The position numbers and the translations under genes were made by a program. Positions 8,694 through 16,697 of a stretch of 64,000 nucleotides of DNA are shown here, one piece after another. The notes beneath the pieces were generated by a model that saw nothing but the letters and a program-made list of their open reading frames with translations, was not told the origin of the DNA and did no database searches. This DNA comes from CAYMPH01 sp964392365 (GTDB lineage Bacteria; Spirochaetota; UBA4802; UBA5550). The DNA is taken from contig CAYMPH010000014.1 in NCBI GenBank assembly GCA_964392365.1, positions 1 to 64,000 of the forward strand. The letters are read 5' to 3'. Within the stretch, counting starts at the first letter, position 1; each line of letters begins with the position of its first letter.

Positions 8694-9377
8694 ATGAAAT
8701 ATAAAACAAAAAAAATTATTCTGATATTCTCAATTTATGCACTTCTGCAATTTTTATTATTTACTGCAATTGCAATGTTACTCTATCCAGGCGGAACAAA
8801 AACAGATCATGATACAATAGGCTATGATTTTTTAAATAATTTTTTCAGTGATTTAGGCAGAACATTAACTTTCAAAGGAGAAGAAAAAAAAGCATCCTTT
8901 TATCTTTTCACTACAGGCTTAATATCAACAGGCTTTTCAACAATTGCATTATTTATATTATTTCCTGCATTATTTAAAATTAAACAAATATCGCGTAAAT
9001 TAAGCTTTGGAGCTGCAGCAGGAGGAATAATATCAGGTATTGCATATATAGGCATAGCTCTGACACCTTGGGATATACTTCTGCAGCCTCACTTATTTTT
9101 TGTTAGATTAGCTTTTACAAGTTTTCTCTTTATAACTGCTTTCTCTATTGCTGCAATTTACACCGATCCTTTTTATCCGAAAATATACGGAGCTGTATTT
9201 ATTATTTTTGGAATTATTTTAACAGGTTATTTATATTTGCTTTTCTTCGGTCCAAAACTGGATTCTGCGGAAGGTGTGCATATTCAGGCTTCAGCACAGA
9301 AGATTGTTGTGTATTCAGAAATTGTATGCATGCTGATTCAGTCTTTTGGGGCGTACAGATTTTTGGAGAGGGAATGA
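8694..9377 (+). CDS. DUF998-like multi-helix membrane protein
   Basis: A 227-residue inner-membrane protein with six or so hydrophobic helices (about 9-30, 70-92, 103-126, 131-155, 162-183, 205-220). The first loop carries YPGGT and YDFLNNFFSDLGR, which resembles the N-S-D-L-G motif found after helix one of DUF998-type membrane proteins. AGAGG is positioned about eight bases before the ATG. No enzymatic or transport residues are obvious. It stands alone and converges on the oxidoreductase gene, with only seven bases between the stop codons. Function unknown. Confidence 0.6.
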   Translation: MKYKTKKIILIFSIYALLQFLLFTAIAMLLYPGGTKTDHDTIGYDFLNNFFSDLGRTLTFKGEEKKASFYLFTTGLISTGFSTIALFILFPALFKIKQISRKLSFGAAAGGIISGIAYIGIALTPWDILLQPHLFFVRLAFTSFLFITAFSIAAIYTDPFYPKIYGAVFIIFGIILTGYLYLLFFGPKLDSAEGVHIQASAQKIVVYSEIVCMLIQSFGAYRFLERE

Positions 9378-9384
9378 TAGTATT

Positions 9385-11346
9385 CTAAACCATCCTCCCT
9401 GCCTCGTTACCTTCAGCAATAGCCTCAAGCGCCTGACGCGCTTCCTTCGCGTCTCCTATTACAATCACTTCAGAAATTTTATCGCCTATTTCTGAAACAA
9501 GATTATTTACAGGCACGGCACCAACAGCAAATATAATATAATCAAAACCGCTGATAGTTTTTTCTTCAACATTCTGAATATAACTTATACCGTCAGTAAA
9601 AATTTCCTTAACTTCTGCATCACAGATAAATTGAACTCCAAGTTCCCTGAGATGTTTCATGGAAAGAATACGTTTTTCCACAAACATATCACCGCCGATT
9701 TCACTTAGTTTTTCAACAATAGCGACCGAGGTCTTACCGATCGTTATATCATCGCCTGTGGTTGCGAGGTACTCAGCTGTCTCGCATCCGACGAGACCGC
9801 CGCCTATAATGAGAACATTTCCAGGCTGAATATCAGCTTTTCCTGAAAGAACATCATGTGATGAAAGCACATTTCCGCATTCACATCCCGGGATATCCGG
9901 AACAACGGCTCTGGCGCCTGTGGCTACAATGACTGCATCCGGTTTATCTTTCATTATGATATCAGCTGTAAGTTCTGAATTAAAATTAATTTTAGCGCCT
10001 GATTTTAAAGCCTGTTCGTATAAGTAAATTACTACTGACGTAACTTCCTGTTTGGATGGCGCAGCACTTGCAAGGTTCATCTGGCCGCCTGGATGCGTCT
10101 CCTTTTCAAAAACAGTAACGTCGTGACCTCTCTGTGATGCTACTCTCGCTGCTTCAAGACCGCCTGGACCTGCGCCTGCAATATAAACTTTTTTTTTCTT
10201 TGCTGCAGAAGATATTTTTATTTCACCTTCCCTGCCGACAAGCGGGTTAATAACGCAAGTCATGTCTCCGCCTCTTTCCCTTGCAGTAACACACCCGACT
10301 CCGCACCCGAAACATGATGCAATGTCATCGAATCTGCCCTGTTCTGCTTTGATGATAATATCAGAATCAGCAATGAGCGCTCTTCCGAAAACTGCCATGT
10401 CCGCGTCGCCTCTTTGCAATATATCTTCAGCAAGTCTCGGGTCAATTATTCTTCCGACCAGCATAACAGGCAATGCCGTTATTTTTTTTATTTCTGATGA
10501 CTGATATGAATTGAGAGCAAACGGCGTGCCTGTCGGAGGAATCACTCTCCACGACTGGTCAGGGTAAACACCTCCTGAAACGTGAAAAGCGTGAACTCCT
10601 GCTTTTTCAAAAACTGATGCCATATAAATTGTTTCACACAGGGTTCTTCCGCCTGGAACAAACTCCTCGCCTGAAATTCGGAGTACTATAGGGAAATCAT
10701 CACCTGCGTTTTTTTTAATGCTTTCTATTATTTCCAGGGGGAATCTCATTCTGCGGTCAAGATTTCCTCCGTACTCATCAACACGTCTGTTTCTTATTGC
10801 TGATAAAAATGAACCTGCCAGCATATATCCGTGAGCAACATGAAATTCAAGCCCGTCAAAACCTGCCTGCTTTGCTCGTAAAGCTGACTCGCCGAAACTT
10901 TTTACAACCAGTTTAATTTCTTCTCTGGAAATTTCCCTGCATTTCTGTTTTGAAATATTATTTATTATTCCGGCAGAAGGCCCTACTGCTTCAGTTCCAT
11001 TAAAAATTGAAGAAAGCGATTCAGGTCCGGGATGTGCAATCTGCGGAATTATTTTCGCTCCGTATTCATGAACTGAATCAGTAAGTTTTTTTAGTCCAGG
11101 TATAAGCCTGTCATTATAAAGGCCTACTGTGCGCGGTACATATGGAGACATCTCATCAACTGAACATACTTCAAGTGTGATAAGGCCGACTCCGCCCTTT
11201 GCTCTGGCTTTAATATAATCGATCAGCTTCTGCGAGACCTCGCCTTCGCCATCCGCATAATCGGTTGCCATGGGCGCCATGACAGCACGGTTTTTTATTT
11301 TCAGCTTGCCTATGCTCACAGGAGAAAAAAGTTTTTTCAGAATCAT
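9385..11346 (-). CDS. Old-yellow-enzyme/Fe-S/FAD oxidoreductase (2,4-dienoyl-CoA reductase-like)
   Basis: Three-part flavoenzyme of about 653 residues. Residues 1-340 form the FMN-binding TIM barrel of old yellow enzymes (NRAVMAPM, FDGLEFHVAHGY, RRMRFPLEII). Next comes a four-cysteine Fe-S cluster (CFGCGVGC and a later TCVINP). The C-terminal half has two dinucleotide sites (AGAGPGGLEAA, IIGGGLVGCETAEYL). This layout is that of bacterial 2,4-dienoyl-CoA reductase, trimethylamine dehydrogenase and flavonoid or bile-acid reductases; the substrate cannot be fixed. The frame opens at a TTG (11352). The ATG at 11346 is preferred because it overlaps the upstream stop as ATGA and has AAGGA eight bases before it. 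Confidence 0.88.
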   Translation of the reverse strand: MILKKLFSPVSIGKLKIKNRAVMAPMATDYADGEGEVSQKLIDYIKARAKGGVGLITLEVCSVDEMSPYVPRTVGLYNDRLIPGLKKLTDSVHEYGAKIIPQIAHPGPESLSSIFNGTEAVGPSAGIINNISKQKCREISREEIKLVVKSFGESALRAKQAGFDGLEFHVAHGYMLAGSFLSAIRNRRVDEYGGNLDRRMRFPLEIIESIKKNAGDDFPIVLRISGEEFVPGGRTLCETIYMASVFEKAGVHAFHVSGGVYPDQSWRVIPPTGTPFALNSYQSSEIKKITALPVMLVGRIIDPRLAEDILQRGDADMAVFGRALIADSDIIIKAEQGRFDDIASCFGCGVGCVTARERGGDMTCVINPLVGREGEIKISSAAKKKKVYIAGAGPGGLEAARVASQRGHDVTVFEKETHPGGQMNLASAAPSKQEVTSVVIYLYEQALKSGAKINFNSELTADIIMKDKPDAVIVATGARAVVPDIPGCECGNVLSSHDVLSGKADIQPGNVLIIGGGLVGCETAEYLATTGDDITIGKTSVAIVEKLSEIGGDMFVEKRILSMKHLRELGVQFICDAEVKEIFTDGISYIQNVEEKTISGFDYIIFAVGAVPVNNLVSEIGDKISEVIVIGDAKEARQALEAIAEGNEAGRMV

Positions 11347-11720
11347 CTGCAAAGTCCTTCTTTTTTATCTTTTTTTAAAGCAATCAGAGTCCATGTAGCG
11401 CCAATAGCATCAACTACAACGAATCCTATCACAATCGGCCTGGCCCATCCTATAAGAACAAATATTATAACAAAAAGCAATGCAGAATATCTTGTATATA
11501 TAGTAATCTGGTAAAAAGGCCAGAATGCAGGATTTTTACTGGCTAAAATATAATAAATAAAAAGAAAAATTAATATCATCCCGAAAAGCCTCACCACTAT
11601 ATAATCAGGCAGCACCATGTCTATCATGCCCAGTGAATATGCGGGAAGAACCATCAGAAAAAAACCGCAAGCCAAAACCCAGAATGCAAAATAAAAAATT
11701 GATTTGCCTGTCCTTGTCAT
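11343..11720 (-). CDS. Small four-helix membrane protein
   Basis: A 125-residue protein with four hydrophobic helices (approx. 7-28, 42-62, 78-94, 97-113) and a basic tail KKDKKEG. The family is not recognised. AGGAG lies six bases before the ATG. Its stop overlaps the start of the flavin oxidoreductase by four bases (ATGA), so translation of the two is probably coupled. The DUF202 protein gene precedes it by 13 bases. The pairing suggests a membrane anchor or accessory for the oxidoreductase, which is inference only. Confidence 0.65.
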   Translation of the reverse strand: MTRTGKSIFYFAFWVLACGFFLMVLPAYSLGMIDMVLPDYIVVRLFGMILIFLFIYYILASKNPAFWPFYQITIYTRYSALLFVIIFVLIGWARPIVIGFVVVDAIGATWTLIALKKDKKEGLCR

Positions 11721-11733
11721 AATATTCTCCTGA

Positions 11734-12030
11734 TTAATTTATTTTCATCTCTTTTCGGATTGCCCTTAGTCGCTGATCCATTTTTCTGTATCTAACAGTC
11801 CCGAATATGCCAACAATAACACCGATTGGAATAATCAGTATGCCGACATATAAAAGTATGCCGGCTTGAACAAAATGAAGAACAGTAATGCCGGATATAA
11901 CCAGAGTAATTGCACCACGAAGATACGAAATCATAGTACGTTCATTTGCAAGAATTGTTCTGTCTATCGCAAGCTCATCGCGTAAAATCAGCTGATTATT
12001 TTCAAAGCGCTCATATGGATTTTTTTTCAT
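11734..12030 (-). CDS. DUF202 (YidH-like) membrane protein
   Basis: A 98-residue protein of the DUF202 family. The signature is the N-terminal ELAIDRTILANERTMISYLR stretch just before two hydrophobic helices (about 37-58 and 62-82), followed by RYRKMDQRLRAI. Family members are small inner-membrane proteins of unsettled function. AAGGA sits about six bases before the ATG. It is the first gene of a three-gene minus-strand unit with the four-helix protein and the flavin oxidoreductase. A 32-bp perfect palindrome lies 38 bases upstream of the start. Confidence 0.85.
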   Translation of the reverse strand: MKKNPYERFENNQLILRDELAIDRTILANERTMISYLRGAITLVISGITVLHFVQAGILLYVGILIIPIGVIVGIFGTVRYRKMDQRLRAIRKEMKIN

Positions 12031-12067
12031 AGTTTCCTTGTTATTATTTACTTCTTCTTCCTTACTT

Positions 12068-12099
12068 ACAGAACAAGGGGTTGCAACCCCTTGTTCTGT
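12068..12099. repeat. Perfect 32-bp palindrome upstream of the DUF202 unit
   Basis: ACAGAACAAGGGGTTG is followed directly by its exact reverse complement, with no spacer. No T-run flanks it in either direction. It could be an operator, a decayed repeat or a cruciform. The core AAGGGGTT/AACCCCTT resembles hairpins at 30719-30743 and 33890-33913. The rest of the 12031-12289 gap is AT-rich, with a TTGACA at 12171 but no convincing -10 partner. Confidence 0.55.
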
Positions 12100-12289
12100 A
12101 TAATCAGAATACTCTCTTTGATAGCCTTATGAAAGCAATTCACATACTATTTCGCCAGTCAATAATTATATTGACACAAATCCATTTTTAAAATTTATTG
12201 CCTAAATAGTGAAATAAATTATAGATTCCCGCAACAGCAGATAAAAAAGACTAAGTGTGCGCGGAATAACAGGATAATCGGAGGTTTTC

Positions 12290-12388
12290 GTGAGTAAACA
12301 GTATAACGCCAGAGAAAAAAGAAAAAAAGCCAACAAAAGGCTTAAAAGAAAAAAGAAAGAACTTAAAGAAAAACTCGGAAAGAAATAA
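12290..12388 (+). CDS. Very small, highly basic protein (32 residues)
   Basis: A GTG at 12290 follows CGGAGG with five bases between, an excellent ribosome site. The frame runs 32 codons to TAA at 12386. The product starts MSKQYNAREKRKKANKR, and about half its residues are Lys or Arg, with no acidic patch beyond a few Glu. It resembles small basic proteins of the MSKQYNK type that I recall from other diderms, possibly ribosome- or nucleic-acid-associated, but this is not verified. It is too short for many gene callers. It converges on the large minus-strand gene, with nine bases between the stops. Confidence 0.65.
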   Translation: MSKQYNAREKRKKANKRLKRKKKELKEKLGKK

Positions 12389-12397
12389 ATCTTCGGT

Positions 12398-15300
12398 TTA
12401 TTTTTCCAACTGCAATTTAATATTCTGGTATTCTATCTTTTTCAATTCAAGACAGAAATTCAAAAAATCCGGGTAATCTACTGATGATATTATACCGGAT
12501 TTGATATTTACAGTTTTTTCAACCTTTAATTCTGTAGAACCGGAAATCTTCTTTATAATAACAGCTGCATTTCCAAACTTTTTATCCAGTTCAAATCTGG
12601 AATTTATTGCATAATTTTTATACATATCCGGCAGAGAATAATTATAAATTTCAATTTCATTAATAGCATCTGTTATATGAAGAGGATATGTTCTTTCAGA
12701 TAGAGTTACCAGGCTGTACACAGCGCTCTTATTTAATATCGGCTGAAAGACAAGGCCGCCGGATGTCAGCAAAGCAAGGCCTCCGCTGTCTCCCTCAGCA
12801 GTTATAGTGAAAGGCTTTTCATAATTTTCAATATTTAAAATATTAAAATTTTCTACTGCTGAATTCGGAAAAAGATTATTTACAAAAACGTGGATTTTCT
12901 CAGAAAGATTCCGTTTATCGTTAAAAAGCCTTCTCGACTCTCCATAAACTCCGCTGTATAAAAATTCAACCCTGAATAAAGCATTTCCTTTTTCATCTAT
13001 TTTTATAGAATAATTCACATCCTTTTTCCCGGATTGAGCCGGTATGATTTTTTTCCATATTGAATTTTTCCCCACAAGAACCAGAGCGTCAGTTCCATTA
13101 ACGCTTCCGCGGACATAACCGCATGGAAGTCCCGAGCTGCTGAAATCGAGCCACAATCCTTTTTTTATATCAAGAGGAACGTACAGCAGAATATCTGAAA
13201 AAATTTCAGGGGAATAAAAATCATTAATCTGAGGAAGAAGCCTGCTTCTCGCAAAAGCAATGTAGGCTTTTATGCCGAATGTTTCAAGAAGAGATTTTGC
13301 AAGAAGCATCCTGTTTTCAGCAGTAGCGCTTCTGCCGTATATAGTATTATCAGGAGCATCCGGATAATACATCCAGCCGGAAGACAGCTCAATACTTCTT
13401 GATGCAAAGTCATAAACTTTTTTAACAGTTTCTTCAGTTGAATTTCCTTTCAGAGCCGGGTCAATATTGTATTCTGATATTTTATCTTTCCCATATACAA
13501 GCCCCAGATACCATTGCGTAAAATCCGCATTGTTTTCCATTGTTGTAAAGGCTATGAACGGAAGTATATTAAAAGCGCTGCCGGAAAAATTTTCTCTATG
13601 AGGTGCAGAAAGATTTTTTTCTTCAATGGTATAAACAGTGATTGAATCCGATGATGTTTTCTTTACTTCCCATCTGTCTTTATAATAAAATTTTACTTTT
13701 ACATCATCAGGTGCAGCAACTCTGAAAACGAATTCTGAAACAGGTTCATCATAGTTCTGAACTGCTGTAAACGGAATAGAAAACATCAATGATCCTCTGG
13801 GACTTTTTACAGGCTCCTCGATTATATATGAAATATGCAGAATTGATTTTTCTGAAATATCAGCAATATTCAGATACACTGCCCCGTCTGTTTTCTGAAC
13901 TGTAAAAGCTTCAGAAAAAGATCCATCTTTTGAAATGACCCTCACCTGAATCGGCTTGAATTTTCCGGAGTAAGGAAGTCTGTATTCTCCCCACCTGGCA
14001 ACAGCGCTGTGTTTTTTCAAGTATACAATATCCTCGCATAAAGCGCGGCTGCTTCCATCGCGGTTAAGATAAAAAAATCTGAAACGTTTTAAAATTAATG
14101 AAGGGTATGATCCGCAATCCTTTTCAGCTTTTTCAAAATTATAAACTGTTTTATTTTCAATTAAATCCTTTGAATCAGTTAAATCTTTTTTTACGCCTGA
14201 CACAAGCGGGTTCAGCAGGGGTGACTTCAATTTTTTTTCAGACAGATATTCCATAAAATCTCTAATATTAAACAGGGAGGGATTCAGCACCAGCATCCTC
14301 TGCCAGAAAAGAGAAGAATCCTCACCTTTTAGAAATTCAATCATTCCAAGCCTGTAATATGCTGATGGGAAGCCGTATTTAATCAATTCATTCATGATTA
14401 CGCTTCGTGCAGAGATGTAGTCTTTATTTAATATCAGAATATCTATTAGATCATCCTGCATGATTTTCTCAAACCCAAATTTATAAATTGTCTCAACAGC
14501 CTTATAATATTCACCGGATGATGCAAGCAGCGTTATAATATTTTTTACTGATTTTACGGATCTTCGGGATTTTAAAATTTCCTCTGTTAATACAAAATAT
14601 TTTTGGGTATCCAAGTGCCTGTAAAATTCCGCTTCTTCTGTTAAAGACAATACAGAAAGAGGAAATATCTTTTTAAAATCTGCGGCAGCTTTTAAAAATT
14701 CATGGTCAAGACCGGATTCTCTTAATAAAATTAAATTCTGATATCTAATATATAAATGATCAGGAAATTGTTTCAGCAATTCTTTTCCTGTTTCATAAGC
14801 AGATGATGAATTGCTGTTTTTTAAATTCACGAATTTTCTGTATTGTGCCGGGGCAAAATCAGGATTAGTCCGCGCTAGTTCTGAAACGAGCGCAAGCCCT
14901 TCTGTGTAATATGCTGAACCCATATCGGAACTGCCGTTCTCAATCATTGCAAGAGCATAAAACATTTTAGAATATAAATTACCGGATTTTTTATAATCTT
15001 TTCTATAATAATCAACGCATTCTCTGCTCGAAAGATTTTCAAACAGATATCCGAGATATCTGTTTTTATCTGCATCATCAGTAGAATTAATTACAGAATA
15101 GGGATATTCAATTTCTTCAACAATTTTAATATTTGCCTGGTAAGTTTTATCAAGCTCTGATTCAACTGCAACAGGTTTATCATTTTCATCTGTCACAAGC
15201 ATTCTGAATTCCCAGGAAGGTGAACTCATCAATTTAATCATAACTGAAATATTACCTGTTTCTGAAATTTTTAATATTCTGACATTCCTGGAAACATATT

Positions 15301-15994
15301 CATCATTTTTTAAAACTTCAGAACCGTTTATGAAAACCTTGTATCTTCCGGATGAAAAAAATCTCAGCTTTACTGTTTTTCCTGTTTTAAATGATACGCG
15401 CGCATACGCAGCTCCGGATTCAGGATACATATACTGCGAGAAATTTACCGTTCCGTCGTCTCCGGCAGTAATTACAGTCTCCCCCCGCGAAGCTGATTTG
15501 AAATCAGTTATTATCTCAGGCAGAAATGTATAATCCCTGTCAGCTGCGCCGAATTTATTAAACGGCCCTATTATTTCCCATTTACGGACCCACGGCAAAG
15601 TTCTGGAAAAATTTAAATACTTTGCATTGTCCCAATTGGAATAAAGCTTTTCAAGTTCAAGATTTAAAAGCAGCCTGTGCGTATCAGCCTGCGTATTTTT
15701 TTTTGCATCTAAACCGGATAAAAGTTTTTTTAAAACTGATTCAATCTTTACCGGTCCCTCAGTCTCAATAAATCTTGTTATATCCTGATAATATAAAGAA
15801 GCAAATGGATGGGAAGGAAATTTATAAAGAAGCGTTTCAATGGATTTAAAAAGTTTATAATCTTCTCCAGTGTGAAAAGACTGAAGTATTTCATTTTCAT
15901 ATGGTTTGATTTCACTGAAATTTTCTGCAGATAAAGGAGATAAAATTCCCGGCAGGATAAAAAATATCAGAAGTATTTTTTTTATTTTAAACAT
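12398..15994 (-). CDS. Large exported TPR protein with DUF3857/transglutaminase-like region lacking the catalytic Cys
   Basis: A 1198-residue exported protein. A signal peptide (ending LSPLSAE) is followed by a helical, tetratricopeptide-like region. Near 150-270 lies a beta-rich insert (sugar-binding or PA14-like), then more helical repeats to about 620. Next comes a DUF3857-type beta domain with a transglutaminase-like fold (about 640-1000). In active relatives a Cys sits in a GDCKDKA-type motif. Here the equivalent stretch reads GRSATAENRMLLAKSLLETF with no cysteine, so the fold is probably a catalytically dead scaffold. No Shine-Dalgarno sequence is visible. It may bind envelope components, but the role is unknown. 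Confidence 0.72.
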   Translation of the reverse strand: MFKIKKILLIFFILPGILSPLSAENFSEIKPYENEILQSFHTGEDYKLFKSIETLLYKFPSHPFASLYYQDITRFIETEGPVKIESVLKKLLSGLDAKKNTQADTHRLLLNLELEKLYSNWDNAKYLNFSRTLPWVRKWEIIGPFNKFGAADRDYTFLPEIITDFKSASRGETVITAGDDGTVNFSQYMYPESGAAYARVSFKTGKTVKLRFFSSGRYKVFINGSEVLKNDEYVSRNVRILKISETGNISVMIKLMSSPSWEFRMLVTDENDKPVAVESELDKTYQANIKIVEEIEYPYSVINSTDDADKNRYLGYLFENLSSRECVDYYRKDYKKSGNLYSKMFYALAMIENGSSDMGSAYYTEGLALVSELARTNPDFAPAQYRKFVNLKNSNSSSAYETGKELLKQFPDHLYIRYQNLILLRESGLDHEFLKAAADFKKIFPLSVLSLTEEAEFYRHLDTQKYFVLTEEILKSRRSVKSVKNIITLLASSGEYYKAVETIYKFGFEKIMQDDLIDILILNKDYISARSVIMNELIKYGFPSAYYRLGMIEFLKGEDSSLFWQRMLVLNPSLFNIRDFMEYLSEKKLKSPLLNPLVSGVKKDLTDSKDLIENKTVYNFEKAEKDCGSYPSLILKRFRFFYLNRDGSSRALCEDIVYLKKHSAVARWGEYRLPYSGKFKPIQVRVISKDGSFSEAFTVQKTDGAVYLNIADISEKSILHISYIIEEPVKSPRGSLMFSIPFTAVQNYDEPVSEFVFRVAAPDDVKVKFYYKDRWEVKKTSSDSITVYTIEEKNLSAPHRENFSGSAFNILPFIAFTTMENNADFTQWYLGLVYGKDKISEYNIDPALKGNSTEETVKKVYDFASRSIELSSGWMYYPDAPDNTIYGRSATAENRMLLAKSLLETFGIKAYIAFARSRLLPQINDFYSPEIFSDILLYVPLDIKKGLWLDFSSSGLPCGYVRGSVNGTDALVLVGKNSIWKKIIPAQSGKKDVNYSIKIDEKGNALFRVEFLYSGVYGESRRLFNDKRNLSEKIHVFVNNLFPNSAVENFNILNIENYEKPFTITAEGDSGGLALLTSGGLVFQPILNKSAVYSLVTLSERTYPLHITDAINEIEIYNYSLPDMYKNYAINSRFELDKKFGNAAVIIKKISGSTELKVEKTVNIKSGIISSVDYPDFLNFCLELKKIEYQNIKLQLEK

Positions 15995-16045
15995 GTTCTT
16001 AAAAAAGATTTTTTGCAGAAGATGTCAAGTATGAAAAAATTGAAT

Positions 16046-16471
16046 TTAAACAACTATAATTTGTTCATTAAAGGCTTCCTCAATTTTAAGAATTGTCTTT
16101 AAAGTTGGATTGGATTTTTTCGGATTTTCAAATCTCTGATAACTTTGAAAATTAATACTCAGCATTTTTGCAGCTTCCTTCTGGGTTAAATTTTTCTCAG
16201 CACGTTTTATTTTCAGCCATAAAGCAAAACCTGCCTGTTTTTCAGGACTGATATAATATATATTATTTTGTCCTGAAATCTTAGATGGAATTGGAATAGA
16301 TATTTTTCTTAAATCAATTGATTCAAGATACCCTGTTAATGCTTCACAGGCATTTTCTAATGCTGTATCTATTGAATTACCATAAGTGAGACATCCTGCA
16401 AGATCCGGAAATTCGACAATATAGCATTTATCTGATTTTGACCATACTATTTTAGCCGGATAAGAAATCAT
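16046..16471 (-). CDS. hicB: HicB-type antitoxin with helix-turn-helix domain
   Basis: Antitoxin of 141 residues. Residues 1-60 form the partly degraded RNase H-like HicB fold (YIVEFPDLAGCLTYGNSIDTA). Residues about 80-135 form an XRE-type helix-turn-helix (RAEKNLTQKEAAKMLSINFQ) that should bind its own promoter. In HicAB pairs the first domain blocks the HicA mRNA-cleaving toxin. Its ATG overlaps the hicA stop by four bases (ATGA), so the pair is translated together, toxin gene first. The length and two-domain layout match DNA-binding HicB proteins. Confidence 0.9.
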   Translation of the reverse strand: MISYPAKIVWSKSDKCYIVEFPDLAGCLTYGNSIDTALENACEALTGYLESIDLRKISIPIPSKISGQNNIYYISPEKQAGFALWLKIKRAEKNLTQKEAAKMLSINFQSYQRFENPKKSNPTLKTILKIEEAFNEQIIVV

Positions 16472-16647
16472 CTAATTTCTCCTTGCTTCAGCAACTTATT
16501 CAATAATCCTATTGGCAAATCGCTGTTTCCATGTACAGGAATTGAAATGGTTTTATCATACTTAATCATAATATGATGCGACCCATTTATTCTATCAAGT
16601 TTCCATCCATTAATAATCAGCAATTTAATTAATTTTTTTCCTGTCAT
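16468..16647 (-). CDS. hicA: HicA-type mRNA interferase toxin
   Basis: A 59-residue protein found by reading the strand directly upstream of hicB. It begins MTGKKLIKLLIINGWKLDR and continues NGSHHIMI, with the HicA features G-W, G-S-H (catalytic His24), P-V-H-G-N and the C-terminal K-Q-G-E-I. HicA toxins are small double-stranded-RNA-binding-fold ribonucleases that cut mRNA. The stop TGA lies inside the ATGA overlap with hicB. No Shine-Dalgarno sequence precedes the ATG, and the -10 element ends only three bases before it, so the mRNA may be leaderless. The full motif set makes the call strong despite the small size. Confidence 0.9.
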   Translation of the reverse strand: MTGKKLIKLLIINGWKLDRINGSHHIMIKYDKTISIPVHGNSDLPIGLLNKLLKQGEIR

Positions 16648-16650
16648 TTA

Positions 16651-16679
16651 AATATACCGCTTATATGCTGTATTGTCAA
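16651..16679 (-). promoter_or_regulatory. hicAB promoter abutting the start codon
   Basis: Reading the minus strand: TTGACA (16679-16674), 17 bases, TATATT (16656-16651), TAA, then the hicA ATG. A normal start site would fall at or just inside the start codon. The ATATA/TATAT inverted repeat across the spacer could be the HicB operator. Confidence 0.7.
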
Positions 16680-16697
16680 GATTTTTAAATTATAAGT

